Of a stretch of 64,000 bases of DNA, positions 8,173 through 17,024 are shown piece by piece. Source of the DNA: Flavobacterium agrisoli. GTDB lineage: Bacteria; Bacteroidota; Bacteroidia; Flavobacteriales; Flavobacteriaceae. The DNA is taken from assembly GCF_016522065.1 (NCBI RefSeq), contig NZ_JAEHFV010000005.1:124001-188000 (forward strand), read 5' to 3'. The position numbers were made by a program, and so were the translations under genes. Every line of letters starts with the position of its first letter. The stretch's first letter is position 1. The notes under the pieces are model-generated. The model saw only the letters and a program-made list of their open reading frames with translations, had not been told where the DNA came from and searched no databases.

Positions 8173-9519
8173 TTAGGATTTTTTTCTACCTGTAATCGTT
8201 TCGAAAAGTTCAAGCGCATTTCCATCGGTTAGCAATGATACAAAATGACAAATATGCATCAGGCGTTCATATAATGTGCCTTTTTCGAGTTGGTGTTTCT
8301 CGGGCAACATTTTTAAAATTAATTGATCGTAATTGGTTGCTTTACCTTCGTATTTATTATTATTAGCTGTGATAAAGGTATCGAGCAACGTTTGAATAAT
8401 CTGGTACCCCACAATTTCCTTTTCGACTACTTCGCGGCTTTGATAAATCTTGGAGACACTCAATTTAATAATATCGTCCATTTGCGCTTTGTATTTGCTT
8501 TTATCCATTAAAGCGAATGGAAAATTGCCTTTTAAAATAACCTCTTCGTTTTCGATAAAAACACGCACTGCATCGTTAATCAAACTACCAATAGCCAACG
8601 CACGCAAATAACTAATACGATCTTCTTTAGTGGTTAAGGTTTTGTATTTTGAAACACCAATATTGTCTTTTACTAATTTGATTAAATATTCCAAAGCATA
8701 GTCCTCCGAAACCAAACCTAAATTAATACCGTCTTCAAAATCGATAATGGTATAGCAAATATCATCGGCCGCTTCGACCAAATACGCCAAAGGATGTCGT
8801 TCAAAACCAATATCAGCACCCGATTTATTTGGAAGCAACCCCATATCCAGGGCTACTTTTTCAAAAAATGATTTATCCGACTGAAAAAAGCCATACTTTT
8901 TATCGGCTATGTTTGAAGTTGGTTTTTTCGGCAAACTTTCTTTTGGATATTTCATAAAGGCTCCCAAAGTAGCATACGAAATTCGCAATCCTCCTTCTAT
9001 GCCGGGGCGGCTTCCCGTTAATACCGAAAAACCATTTGCATTTCCTTCAAAATCGATTAAATCTTGCCATTCTTTTGGTTGAAGTTGTTCTTTGTATTGT
9101 TTTCCTTTACCAATAGAAAAATATTCTCCAATAGCTTTTTCACCCGAATGTCCAAAAGGCGGATTTCCGATATCGTGTGCCAAAGAAGCAGCAGCCACAA
9201 TAGCGCCAAAATCGTTCATGTGATAACCGTGCACTTCTTTTAAATACGGATATTTTTCAATGATTTTTTTTCCAACCAAACGACCTAACGAACGTCCAAC
9301 TACCGAAACCTCTAAACTATGCGTTAAACGAGTATGCACAAAATCGGTTTTAGAAAGCGGAATAACTTGGGTTTTATCTTGCAAACTTCTAAAAGCGGCC
9401 GAAAAAATAATCCGATCGTAATCGACTTCAAACCCCAAACGCGTGTCATCTTGTTCAATTCGTAATCGTTTGTTTGTGTCGCCTTGACGTTTTAAAGACA
9501 ATAGTTGTTCCCAGTTCAT
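8173..9519 (-). CDS. dgt: dGTP triphosphohydrolase, HD superfamily
   Basis: Dgt hydrolyses dGTP (or several dNTPs in some family members) to the nucleoside and tripolyphosphate, which helps balance dNTP pools. The 448 residues include the HD metal ligands His67 (RLTHSLEVS) and His115-Asp116 (AHDIGNPPFGHSGE), and the later AADDICYTIIDFEDG. The N-terminal LGFEVDYDRIIFSAAFRSLQDKTQV is typical of the dGTPase branch. It is a single-gene unit with a candidate -7 box at 9597-9604. Confidence 0.94.
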   Translation of the reverse strand: MNWEQLLSLKRQGDTNKRLRIEQDDTRLGFEVDYDRIIFSAAFRSLQDKTQVIPLSKTDFVHTRLTHSLEVSVVGRSLGRLVGKKIIEKYPYLKEVHGYHMNDFGAIVAAASLAHDIGNPPFGHSGEKAIGEYFSIGKGKQYKEQLQPKEWQDLIDFEGNANGFSVLTGSRPGIEGGLRISYATLGAFMKYPKESLPKKPTSNIADKKYGFFQSDKSFFEKVALDMGLLPNKSGADIGFERHPLAYLVEAADDICYTIIDFEDGINLGLVSEDYALEYLIKLVKDNIGVSKYKTLTTKEDRISYLRALAIGSLINDAVRVFIENEEVILKGNFPFALMDKSKYKAQMDDIIKLSVSKIYQSREVVEKEIVGYQIIQTLLDTFITANNNKYEGKATNYDQLILKMLPEKHQLEKGTLYERLMHICHFVSLLTDGNALELFETITGRKKS

Positions 9520-9596
9520 TGTAATTTTAGGTTTTTGATTGAAGATTTTTGATTTACTACGCCCTTTCGTTTTCGCGCGGTTTAGATTAAAAGAAT

Positions 9597-9604
9597 CAAA
9601 AATA
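9597..9604 (-). promoter_or_regulatory. dgt -7 promoter box
   Basis: The minus strand reads TATTTTTG, a perfect TAnnTTTG box, 77 bases before the dgt start. No clear -33 TTG is visible. Confidence 0.45.
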
Positions 9605-9648
9605 CATTTATTTTAAGACTTTCTTTAGGAATTAAAACTCATTTGATT

Positions 9649-10110
9649 TCAAATCGCCAATGCTGTACTGTGTTTAATCTCGCCCATGACAAAAATACTC
9701 TGCGTATTTCCAATGTTTTCGATAGTAGATAATTTGTTCATTACAAAATCCTGATAACTTGCCATGTCTTCCACTAAAATTTTCAGCATAAAATCATAAT
9801 CACCTGCAATGTTATAACACTCGATAATTTCCGGAAGTGCCACGATGTCTTTCACAAAATTGCTTCCTACATTTCGGGCGTGTTCTTTTAGTCGTACATT
9901 ACAAAAAACGGTCATGCCAAGGTTTAGCTTTTTCTTATCTAATAATGCCACGTATTTCATAATATAACCATCTCGTTCCAATCTTTTGATGCGTTCGTAA
10001 ACTGGCGTAGCAGTTAAAAACAACTTTTCTGCAAGCTCTTTTATGTTGATATTGGAGTTCTCTTGCAGCTTTTTTAAGATTTCTAAATCGATGTTGTCTA
10101 AATTTTCCAT
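9649..10110 (-). CDS. Lrp/AsnC family transcriptional regulator
   Basis: The 153-residue protein has an N-terminal winged-helix DNA-binding region (LDNIDLEILKKLQENSNINIKELAEKLFLTATPVYERIKRLERDG) and a C-terminal RAM/AsnC ligand-binding beta sheet (YNIAGDYDFMLKILVEDMASY). Such regulators oligomerise and respond to amino acids. It is divergent from metE across 154 bases of very AT-rich sequence, the classic arrangement for an Lrp-type regulator controlling its neighbour. Regulation of metE is an inference from position only. Confidence 0.92.
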   Translation of the reverse strand: MENLDNIDLEILKKLQENSNINIKELAEKLFLTATPVYERIKRLERDGYIMKYVALLDKKKLNLGMTVFCNVRLKEHARNVGSNFVKDIVALPEIIECYNIAGDYDFMLKILVEDMASYQDFVMNKLSTIENIGNTQSIFVMGEIKHSTALAI

Positions 10111-10233
10111 AGTGTTTTTTACTGTTAAAATTCTTTCGTAATGATTTTACAATACAAATTACTTCAAAATAACAATACAACAATTCATTTTACTAAAATA
10201 ATATCATTTTTTTAGCACAACTTACTAACAGAG

Positions 10234-10241
10234 TAACTTTG
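10234..10241 (+). promoter_or_regulatory. metE -7 promoter box
   Basis: TAACTTTG matches TAnnTTTG exactly and lies 23 bases before the metE start. This predicts a very short leader, so metE has no room for a SAM riboswitch; control more likely comes through the AT-rich region shared with the Lrp gene. Confidence 0.6.
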
Positions 10242-10264
10242 TACCGTAAAAAATATCAGAAAAA

Positions 10265-12586
10265 ATGAAAACAAATAATTTAGGTTACCCAAGAATTGGA
10301 AGCAACAGAGAGCTAAAAAAAGCGAGCGAATTATATTGGGCTGGAAAAATTTCGGCCGAAGAGCTTTTGGAAGTTGGTAAAAACATTCGAGCAACTAACT
10401 GGCAATTACAAGCGCAATCAGGAATCGATTTAATTCCTTCTAATGATTTTTCGTTCTACGATCAAGTCTTGGATTTGACTTTGACTTTAGGAGCAATTCC
10501 AAAACGGTATAACGAAATTGCAAAATCTAATTCAAGTTTGGATTTGTATTTTGCTATGGCAAGAGGTTCGCAAAAAGACGGTCAAGACGTAGTGGCTATG
10601 GAAATGACCAAATGGTTTGATACCAACTACCATTACATCGTTCCTGAATTTACAAAAAATCAAAAATTTGAATTGTTTTCGACTAAAATAATCGACGAAT
10701 TTGTAGAGTCCAAAAAATTAGGAATCAAAACAAAACCTGTACTTATCGGACCCGTTTCGTATTTATTATTGGGAAAAGAAAAAGAAGAGGGTTTCCATAG
10801 AATCGATTTGATCGAAAAAATAGTATCTGTTTATTTTGAAATTTTAAACGCATTACAAAAAGAAGGCGCCGAATATATTCAGATAGACGAGCCGTTTTTA
10901 GCATTGAACTTGACTGATAAAGAACGTAATGCGATTACTTATATTTACAACGAAATCAACAAAAATTTTCCTTCGTTAAAAATAATTTTAGCGAACTATT
11001 TTGACTGTTTTGGAGAAAATTTAGAAACCGTTTTGGCTTTACCAGTTGACACTTTGCATTTGGATTTGGTGCGTTGTTCTTCTCAATTGGATGATATTTT
11101 AGATTCTGGAAAACTGGCTAGCAACGTAAAACTTTCGCTTGGAGTTGTGGACGGAAGAAACATTTGGAAAAATGATTTCAAAAAATCGTTGTCTTTAATT
11201 GAAAAAGCCGTTAATGCTTTGGGAGAAAACCGAATTCTGATTGCTCCTTCTTGTTCTTTAATTCACTGCCCTTGCGATTTAGATTTAGAAACCAATGACA
11301 AAACATTAACGCCCGAAATCAAACAATGGCTGGCTTTTTCCAAACAAAAAACGAATGAAATAGTACTACTTCGGAATTTAGCTTCTGGAGAAATTACCGA
11401 AAATGACCAAATTCAGTACGAAGAAAATATTGTAGCTAATGAAAATCGTAAAACTTCAAAATTAATCCACAACGATAAAGTAAAAAGTCGTGTAGCAACT
11501 ATTTCAAAAGGCGACGATCAAAGAAAAAGTCCTTTTGCTAACAGAAGAAAAAGCCAAATTGACGCTTTAAACCTCCCTTTGTTTCCAACCACAACTATTG
11601 GTTCATTTCCGCAAACAACTGAAGTGAGAAGTTGGAGAGCTAAATTCAAAAAAGGCGAATTGAGTCAACAACAATACGATAATTTATTGCAAAAAGAAAC
11701 CGAAGAAACGATACGTTTTCAGGAAGAAACGGGCATCGATGTTTTGGTTCACGGTGAATTTGAACGCAACGATATGGTGGAATATTTCGGAGAACAATTG
11801 GACGGATTTACGTTTACCAAAAACGGTTGGGTTCAGAGTTATGGTAGCCGATGCGTGAAACCTCCCGTTATTTATGGCGATGTTTCGCGTCCCAATCCAA
11901 TGACAGTTAGATGGGCTGAATTCGCCCAATCGTTGACGCCAAAATGGGTAAAAGGAATGTTGACAGGTCCTGTAACCATCTTGCAATGGTCATTCGTTCG
12001 TAACGATCAGCCGCGTTCTGAAACTTGCACGCAAATTGCTTTGGCGATTCGTGACGAAGTCGTCGATTTAGAAAAAGCGGGAATCAAAATCATTCAAATT
12101 GATGAACCTGCCATTCGTGAAGGATTACCGTTGCGTAAAGAAGAATGGGCTGACTATTTGGATTGGGCAATCAAAGCGTTTCGAAATGCTGCTTCGGGTG
12201 TAAAAGACGATACGCAGATTCACACGCACATGTGTTACAGCGAATTCAATGACATTATTCAAAATATCGCCGATATGGATGCTGATGTTATCACGATTGA
12301 ATGTTCGCGTTCGCAAATGGAATTATTAGATGTTTTTGCCGATTTCAAATACCCGAATGAAATTGGGCCTGGTGTTTATGATATTCATTCGCCTCGAGTT
12401 CCGTCACGAAGTGAAATGGTTTATTTATTAGAAAAAGCCGCTGCTGTTGTTCCTGCCGATCAACTTTGGGTAAATCCGGATTGCGGTTTAAAAACCAGGC
12501 ATTGGGAAGAAACCAAAAAAGCCTTGATCGAAATGGTGGCAGCCGCTCAAGAAATGCGAGTACAAGTTACTGAAACGGTTTCTTAA
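10265..12586 (+). CDS. metE: Cobalamin-independent methionine synthase
   Basis: MetE transfers the methyl group of 5-methyltetrahydropteroyl-triglutamate to homocysteine without B12. The 773 residues contain the duplicated barrel. The start NNLGYPRIGSNRELKK is canonical. The C-terminal zinc site is seen in HMCYSEFND, the Glu/Cys ECSRSQMEL and NPDCGLKTR. GVYDIHSPRVPS is also conserved. The genome segment also carries MetF plus split MetH, so the cell can make methionine with or without B12. It is a single-gene unit closed by a terminator at 12601. Confidence 0.97.
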   Translation: MKTNNLGYPRIGSNRELKKASELYWAGKISAEELLEVGKNIRATNWQLQAQSGIDLIPSNDFSFYDQVLDLTLTLGAIPKRYNEIAKSNSSLDLYFAMARGSQKDGQDVVAMEMTKWFDTNYHYIVPEFTKNQKFELFSTKIIDEFVESKKLGIKTKPVLIGPVSYLLLGKEKEEGFHRIDLIEKIVSVYFEILNALQKEGAEYIQIDEPFLALNLTDKERNAITYIYNEINKNFPSLKIILANYFDCFGENLETVLALPVDTLHLDLVRCSSQLDDILDSGKLASNVKLSLGVVDGRNIWKNDFKKSLSLIEKAVNALGENRILIAPSCSLIHCPCDLDLETNDKTLTPEIKQWLAFSKQKTNEIVLLRNLASGEITENDQIQYEENIVANENRKTSKLIHNDKVKSRVATISKGDDQRKSPFANRRKSQIDALNLPLFPTTTIGSFPQTTEVRSWRAKFKKGELSQQQYDNLLQKETEETIRFQEETGIDVLVHGEFERNDMVEYFGEQLDGFTFTKNGWVQSYGSRCVKPPVIYGDVSRPNPMTVRWAEFAQSLTPKWVKGMLTGPVTILQWSFVRNDQPRSETCTQIALAIRDEVVDLEKAGIKIIQIDEPAIREGLPLRKEEWADYLDWAIKAFRNAASGVKDDTQIHTHMCYSEFNDIIQNIADMDADVITIECSRSQMELLDVFADFKYPNEIGPGVYDIHSPRVPSRSEMVYLLEKAAAVVPADQLWVNPDCGLKTRHWEETKKALIEMVAAAQEMRVQVTETVS

Positions 12587-12600
12587 ACCAAAACACACAT

Positions 12601-12632
12601 GCCTGATGATGAAAAATTGTCAGGCTTTTTTT
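12601..12632 (+). terminator. metE terminator
   Basis: GCCTGA (12601-12606) pairs with TCAGGC (12620-12625) and is followed by seven T residues. Confidence 0.85.
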
Positions 12633-12693
12633 ATCGCTTTAAAACCACATACAACAATCCGAATATTCTTTTAAAAACATCATTTTTTCTGAT

Positions 12694-12701
12694 TACTTTT
12701 G
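12694..12701 (+). promoter_or_regulatory. gldA -7 promoter box
   Basis: TACTTTTG is a perfect -7 box 18 bases before the ATG at 12720. It overlaps an in-frame TTG at 12699, which therefore cannot be the translation start of a transcript from this promoter. Confidence 0.58.
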
Positions 12702-12719
12702 CTTCAAATAAGAACACCT

Positions 12720-13616
12720 ATGTCAATAGTAGTAAACAATCTTTGTAAAAGTTACGGAACACAAAAAGCGTTAGACAGCATTTCATTCTCTATTTCTAAA
12801 GGAGAAATTGTGGGTTTTTTAGGTCCAAACGGCGCCGGAAAATCTACTTTAATGAAAATTCTGACTACCTATTTAGAAGCCGATTCTGGAACTGCAGTTG
12901 TAAACGAATTTGATGTACAAACCCAAGCTCAAAAAGTGCAAAGCACCATTGGCTATTTGCCCGAACACAATCCGTTATACTTGGATTTGTATGTTCGTGA
13001 ATATTTGGCTTTTAATGCCGATGTGTATAAAGTCCCTCAAAACCGAATTGAAGAAGTCCTAATCCTTACGGGGTTAAAAGCAGAAAGTCATAAAAAAATC
13101 AGCCAATTATCTAAAGGCTACCGACAAAGAGTGGGTTTGGCAAGTGCCTTATTACACAATCCAGATGTATTGATATTAGACGAACCCACTACTGGTTTAG
13201 ACCCAAATCAATTGGTAGAAATTCGAAATGTGATTAAAAATGCCGGGAAAGACAAAACGGTTTTTCTGTCTACACATATCATGCAAGAAGTAGAAGCCAT
13301 TTGCGACCGCGTGATTATCATCAACAAAGGCAAAATTGTAGCTGATAAAAAACTAGATCAACTCGTTTCGGCCGATAAAGAACAAGTAATTGAAGTGGAA
13401 TTTGATTTTAAAATTGAAGAACAATTGATTGCCCGTTTGGAAAATTTGGTTTCATACAAAAACATTCATGATATGACGTGGGAATTGGTTTTTAAAACCG
13501 AAAAAGACATGCGTCCCGTTATTTTTGATTTCGCCACCGAAAACGGACTAAAAACGCTACAACTCAACGCCAAAAACAAAAACCTTGAAGCTGTTTTTAG
13601 AGAAATTACGAAGTAA
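12720..13616 (+). CDS. gldA: Gliding motility ABC transporter ATP-binding protein GldA
   Basis: The 298-residue ATPase starts MSIVVNNLCKSYG. It has Walker A GPNGAGKST (35-43), signature LSKGYRQRVGLA, Walker B VLILDEPTTGLD and the H-loop STHIMQEVEAICDRV. In Flavobacterium, GldA pairs with GldF and GldG and is needed for gliding; the Gld ABC genes are found in most but not all gliders. GldF and GldG are not in this window, consistent with gldA being unlinked in F. johnsoniae. Other ABC-2 exporter ATPases are similar, but the C-terminal region fits GldA. Confidence 0.88.
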   Translation: MSIVVNNLCKSYGTQKALDSISFSISKGEIVGFLGPNGAGKSTLMKILTTYLEADSGTAVVNEFDVQTQAQKVQSTIGYLPEHNPLYLDLYVREYLAFNADVYKVPQNRIEEVLILTGLKAESHKKISQLSKGYRQRVGLASALLHNPDVLILDEPTTGLDPNQLVEIRNVIKNAGKDKTVFLSTHIMQEVEAICDRVIIINKGKIVADKKLDQLVSADKEQVIEVEFDFKIEEQLIARLENLVSYKNIHDMTWELVFKTEKDMRPVIFDFATENGLKTLQLNAKNKNLEAVFREITK

Positions 13617-13654
13617 AGTTTCGGTATAAATCCTATCTACACAAAAAAACTCCC

Positions 13655-14302
13655 CTAACTTTTCGGCAAAGGTGCTCCCACTGCAATATCGCAACGATGC
13701 CCTTCTTGTCCGTGTGGCGGGTTCATGCCTTCTGCGGTTGTTACCGGATTGGTCGAAGCAGTAGACAATAAGGCCGGAACAGGTGGCTGCACGCTTATTT
13801 GTTTGGAAACTTCGCCCGAAGTTGCTGTTGCTTGAGGAACAGAAGTCGAGGTAGTTGTAGCAGGCTTCGAATTTAAAGGAGCGCCAACGGGAATATCACA
13901 ACGATGACCTTTTTCTCCATGCGGTGGATTCATACCTTTTGGTGTTACGGTTTTAGAAACTACAGGCTGACTCAGCTGTACTTGCTGTGTACTATTCGTT
14001 GCAGCTGCGGTTTGCACTGAAGTATTAGTATTTAAAGGCGCTCCCACCGGAATATCGCAACGGTGACCTGGTTGTCCGTGAGCAGGATTAATACCGGCGG
14101 CTACGGAAGGCGTGGTAATCGCATTGTTTTCGTGAAATAGATTATGCTGAACCGGCTTAGCTGGCTGAGGAGTAGCCGAATAAGCTTGCTGCGTAAAAGG
14201 CGTAATTAATCTTGGGTCTGCTTTGCTTTTTTCATCCGATTTGGAATTGCACGAAAAAAGGCTTAAAACAGCACCGTATACAAAATAGTGAATTGCTTTC
14301 AT
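13655..14302 (-). CDS. Lipoprotein with three HGxxGHRCDIxVGAPL repeats, function unknown
   Basis: The 215-residue protein has a lipoprotein signal with lipobox LFSC at Cys18. It then consists of Thr/Ser/Gln/Pro-rich linkers separating three near-identical units at residues 70-91, 123-144 and 192-212. Each unit reads (I/M)NP(A/P)HG-x2-GHRCDI-x-VGAPL, with two His and one Cys in fixed positions. The third repeat ends the protein. The linkers look disordered. The repeats suggest a small exported metal- or partner-binding peptide module. I do not recognise a named family. Confidence 0.75.
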   Translation of the reverse strand: MKAIHYFVYGAVLSLFSCNSKSDEKSKADPRLITPFTQQAYSATPQPAKPVQHNLFHENNAITTPSVAAGINPAHGQPGHRCDIPVGAPLNTNTSVQTAAATNSTQQVQLSQPVVSKTVTPKGMNPPHGEKGHRCDIPVGAPLNSKPATTTSTSVPQATATSGEVSKQISVQPPVPALLSTASTNPVTTAEGMNPPHGQEGHRCDIAVGAPLPKS

Positions 14303-14361
14303 AAGTTGGGGACTTGATCAAAATTCAAATATAGTATTTTAATACCAAGCCCCAAAACGAG

Positions 14362-15768
14362 CTATTTTAATTTCGATGCGACTTCTTGCATAATGTCGGT
14401 TATGAATTGAATGTCTTTTTCGGTAGTACGCCAATTCACAAACGAAGCTCTTATTCCTTTTTGATTGCCCAAAACAGTTGGTGTCATGAAAACACTTCCA
14501 GTATCGTTTAACGTTTCCAAAAAAGTGCTGACTTTTTCTTGTTTTTCATTTCCCTTTAAAGTAAAACAAACGTTGTTTAGACGAGTTGGAGCAAGTAATT
14601 CGAATTCGCTACTATTCGCAATAAAATCAGTTAAAAGTTGTGCCATTTTAATCGAATTCTCAACCCACTCTTGCACGCCCTTTTTACCATAGGCCACTAA
14701 CGAAAACCAAACAGGCAAAGCCTTCAATCGTCTGGAATTTTCGGGTAAAAAGTTCAGGTAATTAAAATTTTCTAATGGGTTTCCTAAATAAGGCGCATTG
14801 GTATTTTGAAAGCTTTCTATTTGCAGCAATTGGCACTCTTCTTTAATCAAATAAAAAGCACTTTCATAAGGTACATTTAACCATTTATGCGCATCAACGG
14901 TGATGCTATCAGCATGCTCCCAACCCGAAACCAAATGTTTATATTGGGATGAAACTGCGGCAAAACCACCAAAAGCCGCGTCGATATGCCACCAAAAACG
15001 GTATTTTTCTTTCAGTTTTGAAATGGCTACAAAGTCATCAAAATCGGCTGTATTTACCGTTCCTGCACTCGAAATTAAAACAAAAGGAGCACCGTTTAAA
15101 GTCTGAATCTGCTTTTCTAAATCCGCAATAGCAATCGCCTCTCGGTCACCTTCGAGTGTTTGAATTTTAATTACATTCTGACTCCCAATTCCCAACATAG
15201 CCAAACATTTAACAGAAGATGAATGTTGATTGGCCGAAAAAACGGTTATTTTTTCTGTGATGCCTTCTTTGGCAAAATCCTTTCCGAGTTCTTTACCAAA
15301 CCATTGTCGGGCAACTGCCAAACCCGTAAAATTGGCCATCGTGGCGCCCGTTACAAATCCACCCAAAAACGAATTAGGGAGATTTAAAAGTTGTCGCAAC
15401 AAATGAATGGTTTCGAGTTCAATCAACGCCGAAACTCCTCCTTGAGAGTTGGTCGCTTGCGCATTTTGATCGTAAATTGAGGTTAGCCAATCGCCCACAA
15501 TAGCGGCTGGAGTAGCGCCACCCGTTACAAATCCTAAATAGCGTGGCCCGGCTTGCGCCACAATTAACGGCAGTAATCGTTCCAGAAACTCATCGAGTGC
15601 TACTTCGCTACCATAGCCCATTTCCTCTAAAATTCGGTCGGGATGTATTCGGTTTTGGGTAGAAGTGGGTCTTTGCTCTAAAGTATTGAGAAAAACCAGC
15701 GCTTCTTGTTTTACTTTATCTAAAATCCTGACTATGTTTTGATGGTCTTGTTGTAAAATGGTTTCCAT
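14362..15768 (-). CDS. PLP-dependent group II decarboxylase family protein
   Basis: The 468-residue enzyme belongs to fold-type I PLP decarboxylases of aromatic or acidic amino acids. The PLP lysine is in TVDAHKWLNVPYES and the cofactor aspartate in WWHIDAAFGG. GGATPAAIVGDWLTSIYDQN and VTGATMANFTGLAVAR match the group II N-terminal domain. The substrate (tryptophan, tyrosine, glutamate, diaminobutyrate or another) cannot be fixed from sequence alone. It stands alone on the minus strand, with a structured repeat upstream at 15816-15915. Confidence 0.86.
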   Translation of the reverse strand: METILQQDHQNIVRILDKVKQEALVFLNTLEQRPTSTQNRIHPDRILEEMGYGSEVALDEFLERLLPLIVAQAGPRYLGFVTGGATPAAIVGDWLTSIYDQNAQATNSQGGVSALIELETIHLLRQLLNLPNSFLGGFVTGATMANFTGLAVARQWFGKELGKDFAKEGITEKITVFSANQHSSSVKCLAMLGIGSQNVIKIQTLEGDREAIAIADLEKQIQTLNGAPFVLISSAGTVNTADFDDFVAISKLKEKYRFWWHIDAAFGGFAAVSSQYKHLVSGWEHADSITVDAHKWLNVPYESAFYLIKEECQLLQIESFQNTNAPYLGNPLENFNYLNFLPENSRRLKALPVWFSLVAYGKKGVQEWVENSIKMAQLLTDFIANSSEFELLAPTRLNNVCFTLKGNEKQEKVSTFLETLNDTGSVFMTPTVLGNQKGIRASFVNWRTTEKDIQFITDIMQEVASKLK

Positions 15769-15815
15769 TACATTTTATTTTAAGTTGTTAGTAAAAGATT
15801 TCTTTAAAAGGGAAA

Positions 15816-15915
15816 ATAGCCCGGATAGCAGCGGCATGTCCCGATTTAGAAAAACAAGGCTTTTTAGCCTTAGTTTTTGTTAATTGGGAATATAGCGGAT
15901 AGCCGGAATAGCTCC
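15816..15915. repeat. Structured interspersed repeat, copy 1
   Basis: The element runs from ATAGCCCGGATAGCAGCGGC to ATATAGCGGATAGCCGG plus AATAGCTCC. Between these lies a variable inner hairpin: CCCGATT with AATTGGG, and AAGGCT with AGCCTT around TTTT. The same conserved ends, with a different inner stem, recur at 21381-21455. It lies in the gap between the decarboxylase gene and the metF terminator. Confidence 0.65.
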
Positions 15916-15916
15916 T

Positions 15917-15964
15917 AAAAAAAAAAAGAACCTCAACAATTTATACCAAATTACTGAGATTCTT
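15917..15964 (-). terminator. metF terminator (end of the metH-metF transcript)
   Basis: On the minus strand AAGAATCTCA pairs with TGAGGTTCTT with one G-U wobble, followed by a run of about eleven T residues. It lies 25 bases past the metF stop. Confidence 0.78.
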
Positions 15965-15988
15965 TTTATTATTTACTTTACTAAAATA

Positions 15989-16942
15989 TTAAAAAAGCTG
16001 ACTGGCAATTTGTTGAATATTATCTGATTTTCCCATTGAATAATAATGCAAACAGGGAACGCCATATTCCATTAATTCTTTGGATTGTTGAATAGCGAAT
16101 TCTACTCCAATCTGACGAACGGCTGCATTGTCTTTGGCTTGTTCTATAGCGTGAATTAAATCCTGAGGCATATCCAACCAAAAAACTTGAGGCAATAACT
16201 GTAAATGACGTTTTACCGCTACTGGCTTGATTCCGGGAATAATGGGCACCGTGATTCCGATAGCACGAGCCGCTTCAACGAATTTGAAATAACGTTGGTT
16301 ATCAAAAAACATTTGGGTTACGATATAATCGGCACCGGCATCTACTTTTTCTTTTAAACGTTTCAAATCGGCATCTAAACTTGGTGCTTCAATATGCTTT
16401 TCTGGATAACCGGCTACACCGACGCAAAAATCAGGAGCATTTTGCATTGGCAAGGTATCGTGTAAAAATCGGCCGGCGTTCATTTCTTTAATTTGACGAA
16501 CCAAATCAACGGCATACGCATTTCCTCCTTTTGTCGGTTCAAAATATTTTTCGCCTTTCATTGGGTCACCACGCAAAGCCACTAAATTATCAATATTCAA
16601 ATACTGACAATCCACTAACAAGTATTCGGTTTCTTCTTTGGTAAATCCGCCACATAATACATGCGGAATAGCATCTACTTTGTATTTGTATTGAATAGAA
16701 GCACAAATACCAACAGTACCTGGACGCATACGGGTAATACGACGATCAAAAAGGCCATTTTTTTCGATGTATACATATTCTTCTCGCGAAGTAGTCACAT
16801 CAATAAAAGGCGGCTTAAACTCCATTAACGGATCGATATTAGCGTACAATTCGTTGATGTTACTCCCTTTTTGTGGAGGTACAATTTCAAAAGAAAACAA
16901 AGGTTTGCCTTTGGCGTTTTCTATATGCTGTGTTACTTTCAT
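15989..16942 (-). CDS. metF: Methylenetetrahydrofolate reductase
   Basis: MetF reduces 5,10-methylene-THF to 5-methyl-THF, the methyl donor for MetH and MetE, using FAD. The 317 residues form the usual single catalytic barrel: FSFEIVPPQKGSNINELY at the start, VTTSREEY, LRGDPMKGEKYF in the folate/FAD region, DAGADYIVTQMFFDN, and PIIPGIKPV. There is no C-terminal SAM-binding regulatory domain, as is normal in bacteria. It lies downstream of the metH genes on the same strand, separated by an AAAGTC-rich repeat. Confidence 0.97.
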   Translation of the reverse strand: MKVTQHIENAKGKPLFSFEIVPPQKGSNINELYANIDPLMEFKPPFIDVTTSREEYVYIEKNGLFDRRITRMRPGTVGICASIQYKYKVDAIPHVLCGGFTKEETEYLLVDCQYLNIDNLVALRGDPMKGEKYFEPTKGGNAYAVDLVRQIKEMNAGRFLHDTLPMQNAPDFCVGVAGYPEKHIEAPSLDADLKRLKEKVDAGADYIVTQMFFDNQRYFKFVEAARAIGITVPIIPGIKPVAVKRHLQLLPQVFWLDMPQDLIHAIEQAKDNAAVRQIGVEFAIQQSKELMEYGVPCLHYYSMGKSDNIQQIASQLF

Positions 16943-16949
16943 TAATTAT

Positions 16950-17018
16950 GTCTTAAAGTTGTAAAGTCCAAAGTCTAAAGTCTTTCCTTTCGGACTTTAC
17001 GACTTTCGACTTTATGAC
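16950..17018. repeat. AAAGTC-rich intergenic inverted repeat
   Basis: Short AAAGTC/AAAGTT units on one side (16955-16982) face GACTTT units on the other (16993-17015), so the gap between metH and metF can fold into an imperfect hairpin. Such low-complexity units are common between flavobacterial genes. No function is assigned. Confidence 0.5.
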
Positions 17019-17024
17019 GGTAAT

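Noticed and set aside
12699..12719. Upstream TTG start for GldA
   Set aside because: The TTG lies in the -7 promoter box and the family begins at MSIVVNN.
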